A stretch of DNA of 64,000 nt. Origin: Casuarius casuarius (taxonomy: Eukaryota > Chordata > Aves > Casuariiformes > Casuariidae). The translations under genes were made by a program, and so were the position numbers. The notes under the pieces are model-generated. The model was not told where the DNA came from and searched no databases. It was given only the letters and a program-made list of their open reading frames with translations. Shown piece after piece: positions 34,911 to 47,129 of this stretch (position 1 is its first letter; every line of letters starts with the position of its first letter). The DNA lies in contig PTFA01000042.1 of assembly GCA_003342895.1 (NCBI GenBank), positions 744,001 through 808,000 on the forward strand, given 5' to 3'.

Positions 34911-36200
34911 GAACTTAACTGATTCAGAAACTATACATGGGTATTACTTCATTCACTACTTCCAGGCGACTGCCTCTGGTTTAGGATCTGAGCAGAAAAG
35001 TCCTCAAAACTAGGATTTTTTAATGGCCACTATAAATGAGAAATACAAAACTGAAACCTAAAGCAGCTGTGTTTATCCACTAACATCCCCTATTTTGACT
35101 CTGCATCCATTTATATGGGAGAGGAAGAACAGGCAATAACAAACTATTCTTGGAACAAAGCAAACGGCATAGACAATATTTTAACAAACAGAAAAACACC
35201 GTATTAATAACAAATCAAAATTTACAACTCTACATGGTAGTTTAAAAATACAGAGCATTAAGTGATAACCTTATTCTTGCATTTCTGTCCTTTGCAATCC
35301 AGCAATGACCACCAACTGGAAAAAGGGCAACATCATCAGGAAAAGAAGTTCTGGTGTTTTGTTTCATCCTTCATTGCGTGCACAGGTTACCCCAGTTTTT
35401 CCATAGGTTTATATGCCCTGTTGTGCAGATGAAACAAATAGCTCTAGCGAAGCTGTGGGCCTCCTCACCCCTGGGTGCTAGGGATGCTGAGGGCAGGATG
35501 GGAGGACAAGAGACGATTTTGAGCAAGCTGGAGACCAGATAGTTGGGTAGGTGATTTGCCCCAGCACAGTCATTCCTACACACCCTCTTACCAGAAACAG
35601 GCATGCAAGTTGAGTTTACTTGTACAACAGCCTGTTTTAGAAGTTTTTCCTCTAACTTTACACCTGAATGTTTTCAGTGTCAGATCTTTCAGATGTATCC
35701 AGCCACGCTTAGAAATCTCCAGGTCCCCCCATGACTGCACGCGCTCCTGATAAGCACTGGAGTCCTCCATTTTAACAAGAGAAAAGGGCTGGAGGATGGA
35801 TGGTGGCCAAATATGCTCTTTTAAAAGGAAAAAAACCAAAAGGATCAATCCCAAGGCTTACAGTTAATTTAAACACAAAACAAGCAAAGCGACCAGCTCC
35901 TATGTGTGGGCCAGCCAGGAGATACAAACTGGAGGAAGACCAGGGGAATGGACTGACTCCAACAGACGTCTTCAGCGACTGTAACTCGCGTAGCTGAGCA
36001 AGTGAGCAGGTTTGGCAAGCTGAGCATGATTCAGAAGATGACAGAGGCTGCTCCTATCTGCCTTCACGTTCACTAGGGCATAGCAAATACCATCTTCAAC
36101 ACCCTCAAACAGCCCAAAAGGCAAAACTACATTCTGAGCTCAAATGCCACCTACACTTAATCACTAACGTCAAAATGGCTTTGCTATTTTGCAGGAACAA
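34911..36200. other. No gene seen
   Basis: Frames are 88 codons or shorter and occur on both strands at 35,371-35,854. Unique sequence, AT-rich at 35,030-35,260. Confidence 0.6.
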
Positions 36201-36236
36201 ATGTGTACATATACACATGCATGCATACGCACATGC
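36201..36236. repeat. Perfect 36-nt alternating purine-pyrimidine tract
   Basis: Every base from 36,201 to 36,236 alternates purine and pyrimidine, yet the tract is not a simple microsatellite: it mixes GT, AC, AT, GCAT and ACGC units, including CATGCATGCAT. This is favourable Z-DNA sequence. It could also be a decayed TG/CA microsatellite. Confidence 0.9.
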
Positions 36237-39200
36237 TCCCATAGATACAAAGCAACTGCATACCAGCCCTAAAGAAGCAGCAAATATGCTCACTAAACAG
36301 ATCAAAAGTGATTGTCTTGAGTGATTTTCAACTTTAAAAGTATTAAGCAAGACACACCTTTTTGCTGCAAGTTTTAAATTGATTTGTATGCTGTCCCAAT
36401 AACGTGACATCTTTTCCTGCTGGTTCGCTGTTACCTAAAGTAATTAAATCCTTGGTGTGCCCAGGATTTCCATCCAAACATTACCTAGATGTATTTCCTC
36501 CCTCGAGGCCTCTAAGCCTCACTCAGAAGGCTTAAGACAACCAAGAAAATAATGCAAGTCCTAAGTCAGTTTGACCACTGGTGAATTTTAAATTAGTGCA
36601 AATGGATAAAAAAGCAGTGATTTAACCTTCCCATTGTGAGCTATAGCACTAGTACGTACAGAGAAAGAAGAGAAGAATTACAGGTGCCATCACACAACTA
36701 ACATTTGGGGGAGTTGTAGATAAGGCACTCAATTTGATTAGTTTGCTCTTATTTTGATTCTTATTTCAATTCTTGAGGAGGGGCTGGAAAGGCAACCTTT
36801 CTCCTTGGCCACATACCTCACCCCTTGCCACTGCTAACTGTCCTTCTGCCAAGATTTTACCGAGAAACAAAAAGATGTGCCTTCAGTGAAGTCTGGCTAA
36901 GGAAAGTGAGTCATAGGGCTGGCTGGCGAAGGTCTGAGCACGTCTCCAGAGAGAAGTGACACACACCATTTGGGGAAGACTTGGAGCAGCTGACTGACAA
37001 CACCCTTGCAGAAAACCCTCCCAGGCAAAACCACGGCTTGTCGGTTCATGTCTACCTGCTTGAGGAGAACAAGCATTTCTAGGCTCTGGTTCAGGCTGCA
37101 CTGTCAACCTAGCTAAGCTGACGCATTTTGATACACACCTTTTGATGTGGGCTTCCTCTGAGACACATAAGCAAACTTATATAAATCTTAATGCTCTCCT
37201 GTGCTAAGTGATTAGCAAAGACCTACCAAAACCTGTTTTAAGATCACTTGGTTTATTTTGACTGAAATAGGCTAGAGGCAACCACACAAGCTGCTGACCT
37301 GGCCCTCAGGAGAGGCAATCACCTACAGCAGAGTGAGGAGGAAGAAGTGGCAATCACCTAACCTGTCAGCTGGCATAGCTATAGCTGGAAGATGCCATGC
37401 GGCTACACGACGTGTGGCTGCATTCATCTTCTCTTTCTCAGCTGAATAAAGATGATATGGCTGGAAAGAGTCACCTTTTTTTCCAGCAACAGCAAAACAA
37501 ATACCAGCAATCCTTCCAGGAGTCCCCAAGTTCTTCTAAATACCCAGTTACACGAGGGCTTTTGAGAAGTGGACATCCCTCTGTGGAGCTGGGAGGGGGA
37601 AGATCCCCACCGCCACAGCAATGTCCATGCCAGCTCAGGGAAGGCACTACAGGACAGCACCACCTCAGCTGTGAAAGGAAGGAAGAGGGACTCCCATCAG
37701 ACACCAGCCAAGTCTGAACTCTGGGTAAAGGTATACTTATCAACCCTAATTAACATCCCTGGCTTCTCACACCCTGGCACACCTGCTAATTAACACACAC
37801 GAGTTGTTATCACTTTAACAATGGATTATCACTCTAGGCAGAAAAATGGTTGGGAGTAACTTCTGTACAGTGACTCATTCTGAGCACAGCAGTAAGTTAA
37901 GATATAAAGAGCACCAGCCACACTTGCACAGGGCTATGTCAACCATATCCCTATAACTACAGGTTACTTTACAAAGCCGGGTTACTTCAAAAATTCATGA
38001 TTGTATCTGTCTTATTTTCCACCTGTGCAAACAGGTGTCCTCAGAAAAGCATCCTGTCTGCACAAGAGCACCATCTCCATCCTCCAGACAACCAGAGCCA
38101 TGCAGATCTTTTTTCAAGCCCTCATTGCAATGGTGGAGCTTCTAATGGGGGAAACCACAGAAGAGAGCATCTTCATCCCAGCTGCTGTGGTTATCGCCTG
38201 CTTTTGTCAACTTTCTGGTCAAGCATGTTTCAGGACACAACCCAGGGCCCAGCACTCAATTATCGTCCACCATGAACGTCAACAGGCCCCAGGTGAGCAC
38301 CTAGGCATTCGTGTCGAGCTCCAGTTTCCATTTGCTACTCCAAATGTCCCATAACCTCAGAGCAATCTGGTGATGCAGGTAGGCACCCATCACACTTTGC
38401 TCTACATTACTATTCATGTTTCACATAACGCTGTAAACAATCTGGGCTTTGAAGTCCAAGCTGGTTCTTGTAAATCACTATGGATAAAGCAGATGCTCAG
38501 CTATGCACTTGCTTGCACCCTGGCAACCCCCTTGCCCTGGAAGTAACACCACACTTGTGCTTACGTAGCCTCATGCGTCTCAAGTAAGAAGCTGTGATTG
38601 AGGATACTACTGAAAGCAAAGGGTTGTCTTTGTGTAGGTGAGGACTGTTTTTCTTGAGGCATCTTTTATTTAGTGATAAATTGAGAAGCAAGGACTCAAT
38701 TTAGGAGTCATTCAATTTTTTTTTTTTAAAGCCTCAGCTTTCAAACTGGATCTCTGTGATCTAGAAGCTCACAAGAGGGCACTGATGGAAAACCAGGGTA
38801 CTACCATTAGAATCACTTCCACCCTCTCAAATGGATATTTAATGCTGCCTTTCTTTACTTCATCTATTGTCCAAAAAACCTGCAAATCAACCCCTGACAA
38901 TTAAAGAATTTTAACACCATGAAAAATTATACTAGATTGAAGGTATCCGTGCTCCCCTTTATCAGAATGACTATCTCAGCCTCATGTTTCTATTTGGGAT
39001 TAGGAACACAGTTTTGAAAGGCAGGTATTGTTCAGCCACAAATAGTTCCCTTTCAGCCTCCACAAAAGTAAGCTAATGAACTACAGGTTTTTCCCTTTGG
39101 AGAGGTCAGCATATATATCAACTCCTGGGAAAACTGATCCCAGTTGTTACACTGCAAGGGTAGCCGAAAGGCTTCTAATGAGCTTCAGGGAGTGGAAGCT

Positions 39201-39397
39201 GGCGATTAGCCAGCACTCTTGCCTGCGAAACCCAGAGGAATGACAAAAGACATGAACTATCTCTGGAGGAAGTAAAAGTTAAATTTTAAGATTTGCATTT
39301 TATTGTGCCACTTATAATTTATCGTTCTCATATTGACTTTGCTGAGCACTCTCTGGGAATGGCAAACAGAGCATGTAACTTCGCACAAAAAGGTAAG
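36237..39397. other. No gene seen
   Basis: Frames up to 117 codons (38,001-38,354 plus) are not recognised. 37,400-37,720 and 38,000-38,350 carry overlapping frames in two or three registers, typical of chance. No CR1, SINE or LTR signature. Confidence 0.55.
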
Positions 39398-39468
39398 GCT
39401 CATTGTCTTCAGTAGAACTGTCCAGATGTGTAAAGCAAAATATACCCCTTTGTGTTTACAGGATTAAT
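39398..39468 (+). repeat. Ancient palindromic amniote element, copy 5
   Basis: GCTCATTGTCTTCAGTAGAACTG, then GATGTGTAAAGCAAAATATA and TGTGTTTACAGGATTAA follow the family order 'cattgacttcagtgggactactcatgtgcttaaagttaagc..gtgtttgcaggat'. Diverged but collinear over about 70 bases. Confidence 0.55.
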
Positions 39469-41239
39469 ATCTATAACGGAGACCTGCTTCTAGTCATTTA
39501 GGTCTGAGAAAATATCCTCAATCCTGCACCTGCTCTGGATACAAGCACACACATAAGCATGTGTGCACACGCATACCCTAAGTGGCTATGAGTTTCTGGG
39601 CCTTCCCAATACCTGAACGATTTTATAAAGTGCACAATACCACCTGGATCTGTGCAGCAGCCACAACCCAGTTCACCCCAAATGGGGAAGTACACATCAC
39701 TGTGACATGCTGCATTGCACCAGCATTACAGCAGCCCTCGCCCAGAAGTGGCCACAGTCTCTGCAAGCCCTTTCGGTTCTTACCACATATGCCACAATAA
39801 GCAAGAGTTTTACGAAACAAGGACTGTTTCCTTTTCTGCTGAGAAGAATCAAGGAGGAACATCTTATTCAAGAAACGTAATCCAAACACCTCCTCTTGTT
39901 TCTCTGAAAGAAGCTACGCAGTAGCTGCTGTCATCTTCATGCTACATTCTGACATGCTGTACCACATCGCTGCCAACAGTTTTAATTTTGTTGGAAAAAT
40001 CAGTTCAAAATAAGAGTGACAAGCTGTACACTGGTGATGATGCTGTCAGGTGATAGATATCGTAGGTTTACATTAGTTGTCAAAATTTTTCAATACTAAA
40101 AATAGGAATCACAAGTGTTAGATCCACTGCATAGAAGTTTTAAGCACGTAGGATACTCACAGCTTCAAAAGAGCCCAAAACCACCCAAAGCCAGATAAAA
40201 CTGGTAATGTGTGAGGCACAGCAAAGGTCTCTGAGCATTATTTATTTTCAGAAGGAAAAAAAAACACATTGCCAGATGAAATTTCACAACAGCCCTCGCC
40301 AAAGCAAAGACAAGATGCTACACACAACATGAAATAAAACAGTACAATATGGGAGGCAAGCAGACACGCAAAGGAGGAAGAAAGAAAAAGAGTCTGGAGG
40401 AGGAGAAGAGAGAAAAAACTGCATTCGGTTGTCACAGATCTTGGTCCTGGGTCCACGGCACGGGATGGCAGAGCTCTTCCCCCTGCAGCGGTTCCCAGCC
40501 CAAGGTCTCGGGGCTGCTTCCCCGCGGTCTGCAGCAAATGAGGCTCTGGTTTCCCAGGGCAGGAGAGCCCCTTTCTGGTGGCACGGACTAAATCAGCATG
40601 GTTGTTTCTGAGACCGTAGCCCAGAAAAAGCAAGTATGTTGCTGGGAGACTGATATTTCCAAACAAGGGACAACCTCTCCACCAGCGGCGATCCGCTAGC
40701 GGACACAGGCTTTTCATCTAGGCCTTGCAGCATATAGCCAAGCATCAGGGCTCACTGTCATTCAGGCTGATGTCCACTTTGTTTTGCCTCACGCAAATTC
40801 CCAAATGCCACTGTGCTTCAGTGCACAGATTCTCCTGCACGGCACACGCAACATGCCCGCATCTCAAACCGCACAGAAAGAAAACTGAGTGTCACAAGGA
40901 ATTACTGGCTGCATGTTACCACATTGACCCCCACCTGGCCTGTAGGTAGCGGGATTTCTCCGGCACTGACACTGATTGCTGGAAAACTCCAACTCCAACA
41001 ATGACATTTTTATCAGTAAAATAGCACAGGAGGGAAAAAAAAGAGACAGAACGTTTACAGACCAAATCCCATTTGCTCGTTCCTGCTTGCTTATTCCATC
41101 TGAGTCACCGAGCTGACTAGCACAGGCAGAGTTGTCCCTATATTAGGCCAATATTTATAGCAGGAAGATACTGAAATATCATAAGAAATCACTAATTAGA
41201 CGTTATTATAATACTGCATAGAACTGAAACAGCACTAAT
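39469..41239. other. No gene seen
   Basis: A 159-codon minus-strand frame (40,238-40,717) has a hydrophobic Leu-, Phe- and Cys-rich C-terminal half but no recognised family, and the sequence is open in plus-strand frames too. A 20-nt alternating tract lies at 39,557-39,576. Confidence 0.55.
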
Positions 41240-41415
41240 CATCTCCAATGCACTTTAGAAACAATTAGCAAATTAACTTCCCTGACAACCCTGTGAGGCA
41301 AGTATTATCCCCATCTTTCACACGGGCAGGCAGAGCGCGAGGTCTCAAGGCCAGAGACCCAGCCACAGAGGCAGGTCCCTTACCAGTAACCCCAGCTCCG
41401 TGCACAGCCTGATCA
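41240..41415 (-). mobile_element. MIR-type SINE, reverse orientation
   Basis: On the plus strand the order GCACTTTAGAAACAATTAGC, TTAACTTCCCTGACAACCC, TGTGAGGCAAGTATTATCCC and CATCTTTCACACGGGCAGG, then a remnant of the 'aaggtcacacagctagtaagtggcagagc' block (CAGCCACAGAGGCAGGTCCC), matches the reverse complement of the MIR consensus over some 170 bases. This is one of the clearest ancient repeats here. MIRs derive from a tRNA-headed SINE using L2 machinery and stopped moving before bird radiation. Confidence 0.8.
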
Positions 41416-42011
41416 CCAAGGGTAAAAACCTGACTCAGTGCTAAGTTTGAGCACAGGATCCGCAGTTTATGTTTTTATGCTGGCTATGAGAGGACAGAAG
41501 ATACGTGGCCCAATGCAAAGCCTGGCAATACCAAAAAAAAAAAAAGTATGCTGTCATGATCTGCTTAAATGTACCGAAGTCCCTGCTGCTGCCTTACGGA
41601 GAGGCCTCACCAGGGCCACAGCCACACGCTCTCCTCTCCAGCCCTGGTACCAGCGCTCACAGCAGGCATGCGGTTTGCCAGTCTGGGGAACAGCTTGGGG
41701 TGAAAACTGGCCTGGCTGAAAAATAACGGTGTGGGTTCAGGCAGATGGGTTCCCTGCCACGGCTGAGCACGCAGCTGCGCAAGCACGGGCATGGGACAAC
41801 GAAGAGGAACAAGGGACTGGGAGCCCTCTGGGTACACCTACCATAGCATCAGACTGCCACTACGCCGCTCCTCTCTCCCGGACCTCTGCTCGCACCAGCA
41901 AGTGGGGGCTTCTCATTTATTATTTCAGCTCCACGCATCTCCGCAGACTGGCTGAGACACTGTTTTACAGTTACTGGCCACTAGTGTGAAACGCGCTCGC
42001 AGCCATGAACT
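41416..42011. other. No gene seen
   Basis: Frames of 73 to 93 codons on both strands, GC-richer at 41,580-41,900. A run of 13 A lies near 41,532. No product recognised. Confidence 0.6.
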
Positions 42012-42107
42012 CAGGGCCGAATGAATAGCTGATCTCATGTTATTTGACACCAGAGTGATTCCTTTTATTCTGAGAGTTAAATTCCAATTTACACTGGCAT
42101 GAGACCA
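42012..42107. repeat. Ancient palindromic amniote element, 'gatctcagttacac' type
   Basis: The left side CTGATCTCATGTTATTTGAC and the right side AATTTACACTGGCATGAGAC are imperfect reverse complements, as in an old palindromic amniote element whose arms read 'gatctcagttacactggtgtaaat' and its complement. A CAGGGCCGAAT start is also typical. About 95 bases are recognisable. Confidence 0.6.
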
Positions 42108-43887
42108 AACCTCAGCCTCTCTCCTTTCCTCATTCCCAGCATACTGCGGAACATATAGATTTTAACAGTTCCTACAGAGCTACGCCAAACCCCAGAACTG
42201 CACTAAGACAAATAACAGGTAAAGAAAACAGACCTTCTCCTGGCCACCTGGGCACTTATAGAAGCTCTTTTACCTAACTGCCTGTGATATCTTATAAAAA
42301 CTTGCAGATCCTGAGAGGAGTGCAACAGATGTTATGCTAAAGCGCAAAGTCTGTTCTCCAGCTTAGTTATTTTTCCCTGCTCCCCCCAAAAGAGCCACCT
42401 TCGCAGAGGAGCACCCCTCACCAAAGGCAACACCACGGCACTGGGGGAAACCCCTTCAAAGTCAGGGAGCTGTGCGAGGCCGGGAGGCAAAGACCGCGCT
42501 GGCTGCAGAAGGACCCACATCATCCCGGTCTACTCCTCTCATGCTGCCCAATGGAGATTGCAACCTACGACGGTTATGGTCTTTCCCCATCTGTCCTACC
42601 TGCTGCAGTAGCCAGAGAGATGCCGCTAGGACGGACAGCTTCTCCACAGTCCCCCGATGCTAACTCACCCTGCAGGACTGAGAAAAGCTGGCCGTAAACA
42701 TGTGCTCCTGATGTGTGTGTGCTTATATGTGTGGTGGGAGAGGGGAGCAGGAACTGGGGAAAAATCATTCCACCCTCAACAGATCAAAACAAAATAACCC
42801 TGAGTTACTTCCCCTTTTCTAGGTCCCCTTTCTGGACTTAGCCAGAAGACAAGATGAACATGAACTTAGAGCATCGATTATAAGCTTCTGCTAGCTCCAT
42901 TGGCACCCGTATTTTTTTTGTTATTACACGCCAATTTATTCACTAAAATCATCATCTTTGACAATTCTAAATATTTACAGATGGCAAAGTAAACATCTCC
43001 TTTTTCTACACCATTCTTCTGTCTAGTCCCACAGCTGCAGCAAAGATCTTCCCATCTTCTCCAGATAGTGCATCCCTGCATATCCAACTCTCACCTGTTA
43101 TTTTTCACTGGTGCAAGTGGGCTGTAATGTAGGTATTCTTCCTCCCTCCCACAGAGGTCCCTTCGCTGAAGAAGATTTTGGCAGTGGTGATGTCACCCCC
43201 ATCACCCCTTTTGTCACTCCCACCCGCCTCCCTCACCGCGTGGGGGTGACTGGCACATCCGAACTGAGTCACTTTTAAACAGCTCATTGTCAAGTGGCAG
43301 CATTTGGAAAGTCTAGGGAAGCGAGTGATAGAGCAGACACGAGGGGCAGGAGAACAAATAATCACATATAGACTTTGCTTCTCTGAACTCTACACAAAAG
43401 GACGCGGTGACTTTGAGGATGCTCTTCCACAGCTGCCTAAGTAGCTAGAGGCCAGGTCGCTGTGATACCATCTTCCCCTCTCCTGCTGGACCACTCTAAC
43501 CTGCCTTCAGCCATACATTCCCATCTTTTCCCTTGTGCTGCCACCAGTGCCCATTTAATCTTTTTTTCTCTAAAGGCACTTTTCAGCCAGATCTGCTCCC
43601 TGTAGGGTCACACAAGCACCAGGGATGGCCCAGGGAGCGGGCAGGAGCCGTGACAGGCTCTAACAAAGGGAGAGATGGTGACAGCCTGGAGTTGGCCTTG
43701 GAAGCAGACCCCTGCAGTGGTGTCTCGCGTGGTTCAGGGTTGGCAATAAGGCAGCCCCAGAAAGCTCCTGCCACCAGCCCTCACGCTCCCTTCCCACCGC
43801 TGCATCACGGTCCCCAACGCTGCCCACCGCTGGTGGCGTGGCTGCTCTGCAAACCAGAGCACTGAACAGATCCAGGATGCAAGCGCT
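42108..43887. other. No gene seen
   Basis: Frames up to 110 codons (43,533-43,865 plus) are not recognised. The GC-richer parts at 42,370-42,660 and 43,600-43,860 are open in several frames. Confidence 0.6.
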
Positions 43888-43978
43888 GTTTCTCAGTCAT
43901 CTGTGCCTCACTGCAAAGTACTCTGAGACCCCCACAGAAAAAAGCAATACAGAAATGTAAACTGCTGCTATTATTTTC
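43888..43978 (+). mobile_element. Ancient MIR/L2-like SINE tail
   Basis: CTCAGTCATCTGTGCCTCAC, then TGCAAAGTACTCTGAGACCC, CACAGAAAAAAGCAATACAG and AAATGTAAACTGCTGCTATTATT match the tail 'ctctgtgcctcag', 'gtaaagtgctctgagatc-cacagatgaaaagcactatagaaatgtaaactattatt' found in old amniote elements. The middle of the element is deleted. Confidence 0.65.
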
Positions 43979-44814
43979 TGCCAGATGCATGGTAAGAAAG
44001 TAGGCAGATCTGCAGCTATTCTAGACATGCTATATAAAAACAAAAGATGCGGGTTGACTGTACGTGTGCTCATTTTTAGAAAACAAACTCCAGTTTATTT
44101 CCTTCTTTTTTTCTGAATCTTTATAGCCAAATGGTAAACAATTTCCTCTCAATGTCATCTCAACAAAAAGAAACTCTAATCTAGTTTCCCTCTTGCCGTA
44201 GCAGAGAAGTACACAGAAATCATGCAGTTTAGCTATACTGCTCTCACTGGCGTCCCCATCGTGACACCATTCACATATAGCTTGATCCAAAGCCCTGATG
44301 GGAGCAGAGACCTTGACTTCAGACTCCACCTGGAAGGTCAGCACCACTGACTTTCCTAGGATGACTCAAGGTTACAAAATACTACAACTGGCAGAAAATG
44401 CTCCCACAACTGGACTTGCCGCCCACCAAATGTCTCAGATTTAAGGAAAAGATCAATCTGTTTTATGTCTTAGTGTCTTCTCTTTTTCTCCTTCCCAAAT
44501 TAACTTGTTTCAGCTTCTCTAAAGGGCTTTTTCCCTTCTAAAAATCTGCATCAAGTGATTTCATTTAAAGACAAGCACATCACATTTTTATCAGAAAGTA
44601 TATCTCTTCTTCTGCTTTTCCTTTTTATACTCATCTCCTTCGTTGCCATGATGCAGCATCTCAGAAAACTATATTTTCGTCTATTTGTTTGCCAGAGCTG
44701 AATTCCTCACGATGAGCAAACTTTTAATTTCAGAGCATAGCTTGTCTCTTTCTGCGGTCACTTTTAAGCACTGCATTCGTATTAGTGCTCCCCAAGCTAT
44801 GTTAGGGGGACACT
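43979..44814. other. No gene seen
   Basis: A 105-codon minus-strand frame (44,030-44,347) is not recognised. The rest is AT- and pyrimidine-rich unique DNA. Confidence 0.6.
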
Positions 44815-45075
44815 ACTAAAACGGCCATAAACTGAAACAGAGGAAGTTCTGACTGGATATATGGAAAAATTTTTACAATGAATGTGGTCAAGGTGAAAAG
44901 TGAAGTTGGAGCAGGTGGCCCAGAGGGGTTGTGCAGGCTCCATCCTTGGATGTTTTCAAGACCCGCCTGGACGCAGACCTGAGCAGCCTGGTCTGGTCCC
45001 AGAGCTGGCCCTGCTTTGGGCAGGAGGTTGGGCTGGTGACCTCCTGGGCACCCTTCCTGCCTGAGTGACTCTGCG
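44815..45075 (+). mobile_element. CR1 LINE 3' end, older subfamily
   Basis: CATAAACTGAAACAGAGGAAG, GGATATATGGAAAAATTTTT, CCATCCTTGGATGTTTTCAA, GACCCGCCTGG and CAGCCTGGTCTGGTCCC, GAGCTGGCCCTGCTTTGGGC, AGGAGGTTGGGCTGGTGACC, TCCTGGGCACCCTTCC follow the CR1 C-terminus and 3' UTR in order. The terminal octamer repeat is reduced to GTGACTCTGCG. It lacks the upstream reverse transcriptase, as expected for 5'-truncated CR1 insertions, and its frame is broken. Confidence 0.85.
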
Positions 45076-47129
45076 GCCCATTGACTCCCGGCTCAGGGAC
45101 ACACTCCCAAAGATCACTCCAATGCTTAGGACCAAGCCCAGCAGAGAGGACAAAAAGCCACATCACCAGGCCCTTTGAAATCCAACTGTTTCAATCCCAG
45201 TGAGCTGAGGGCACACTTAAGCAAACAGGTTTCTGCTAACCTCGATGACACTAAGTGCCAAAACAGTAGCAGTACTGGACATGGTTTCACCAGCAAATGT
45301 GAAAGCCACTGATTTCCAGCAGAGGTTTTTAATATTCCCTGATGGCTGACGGATGGTAACCTCCCCTGGTTCCCAACCCACAGCAGAACAAATTTGGGGG
45401 ATTACTGTACATAGCTTGGAGGCCAAGTGCAAAGCCTGGCAGAGGCATGCTAAGACAGGATAGCATTTAGAAATTTCACTGATGCATTTTACTTTGAAAA
45501 GCATCAAAATTACAGGAAATTGTTCAGGCTCCCCCTATTAAAAAAACAAGAAACTGAGAAGCATGACCAGGAAACACTGTTTTGTTGGCTTTTTTTCCAC
45601 GGTTAGCAGACAAGAAAAGGAGATGCAGAAAAAGAGCAGGACAAAAGCATGAAGTGACTGGAAATGGCTTCTATAAATCACATTTTGAAGTCTTTTTTGG
45701 CTTTTTTTGATACTAGTAAATTCAAAAGAAAATAAAGAGTCTCCAAATCCTGTATTTGCTATGATTTGGAGGAAGGCCACATTCTGTTACAAAGTAAGCA
45801 AAGAATAGGTGGTTTTTGATAGTCAAACAAAGATCGCTCCTGAGTAACTGGAAATTGGTGGCATAACCCCCAGACAATACATACATAGGTGTTCATTCAT
45901 GACATTACATGCTCGCCTTTGGAAGACCTGAATCTGAGATCTGATCTAAGCCTGCAGCCTGAAACACTGTTGCCACTTGACCTCCATTTTATACTTGCAC
46001 ACACATATATTTTTATACTCTCAGAGATGCACAATTTCCTCCAAGGGATCTCTTTTAGACTAAGATTTCATATATAGATTAACTGCTTAAGCAAGCTCAA
46101 GGGCAGAGACCCTTCTCTTGTACTGGCAAGAATCTTCTACTCTGAAAATCATAATCGTTTTAGAGCCACTGACTAATTTTCCTCATCTATACTTCTTTTT
46201 CCCTCTTTTAAAGTCCTGCCTGTCCCTTTTATTTTTCATGTAGCTTTTCAGTATTTGTCTGTTACTTTAACATTTTGAAGCTGTTAACATATTGAAGTCT
46301 GATTTGTGATTAAACATAACATTTGGAAGTCTGACTGCAATGCTGCCTGCTGTAAGTGTTCCAATTTTAAGAAACACTGGGCGATATCAGTGTATCAGGA
46401 CAGGTGCTCCTATCATAAGTCTGTGTGACCAAAGTTATTTCTCCCCCTGTTCTGTTCCCCCTCCCATAAAAGTGTTATTAATATGCAGCGGAATAGCTAC
46501 GTGGTATGAATAGTGGGGGGTATGTATTAAACTGGCAATAAACAGGGCAACGGCAGGAAGAACACAGAAATACACTGCAGAGCAATAAAATAACTGGATT
46601 TAATCAACTGCACTACTTACGCTAAACAGTAATCAGGTACTGTAGGCTTAAGTATGTCAAGAATGCTGTACTTCAAGGAATTACTCTTATAACTTGGGCC
46701 AACTTCCCCCACTGTAGCCACACTCAGCAGACAGGGAACACTTCAAACTTCAGTGATGACACTCCATATTTCAGGGCCTATAGAAAAGCAGCTGGACTAT
46801 AGGAAGGCCAGCTGAGGTCAGGCCAGCACAAAGGGTGTAACTGTCTGGCTTCTCACCCATTTCAGTGACATGGGATGGGCCTTACAGCATACCTGTCAGC
46901 CCCAGGAAAGGGGAACCCTCTACATCAGCCATGGATGAAGGTCATGAGCAGAATAAAAGGCACGGAAAGCCAAAGGTCTGCTGCAATCTTTTCCAGAGTG
47001 ATCCAGGGCCTCTCCAGGGAGCTGCCTCCTCTTCCTTGCTCTCCGCACCAGTCTCAGCTGGATCTCTGGCTGGTCCTGAGAGCAGGCATCTTCTGGGACA
47101 TCTTCTTGCATGACACATGCAAAGCAGCT
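45076..47129. other. No gene seen
   Basis: AT-rich unique sequence with frames up to 104 codons (46,942-47,256, minus), unrecognised. A block near 46,640-46,700 (GGCTTAAGTATGTCAAG ... TTACTCTTATAACTT) may be one more decayed palindromic copy, too weak to call. 46,860-47,130 may be diverged upstream CR1 or unique DNA. Confidence 0.5.

Noticed and set aside
40238..40717. 159-codon minus-strand frame with hydrophobic C-terminal half
   Set aside because: No signal peptide or membrane-protein family is recognisable, and plus-strand frames are open in the same bases.
46640..46700. Possible further palindromic element copy
   Set aside because: Word order is only partly right and no inverted arms are visible.
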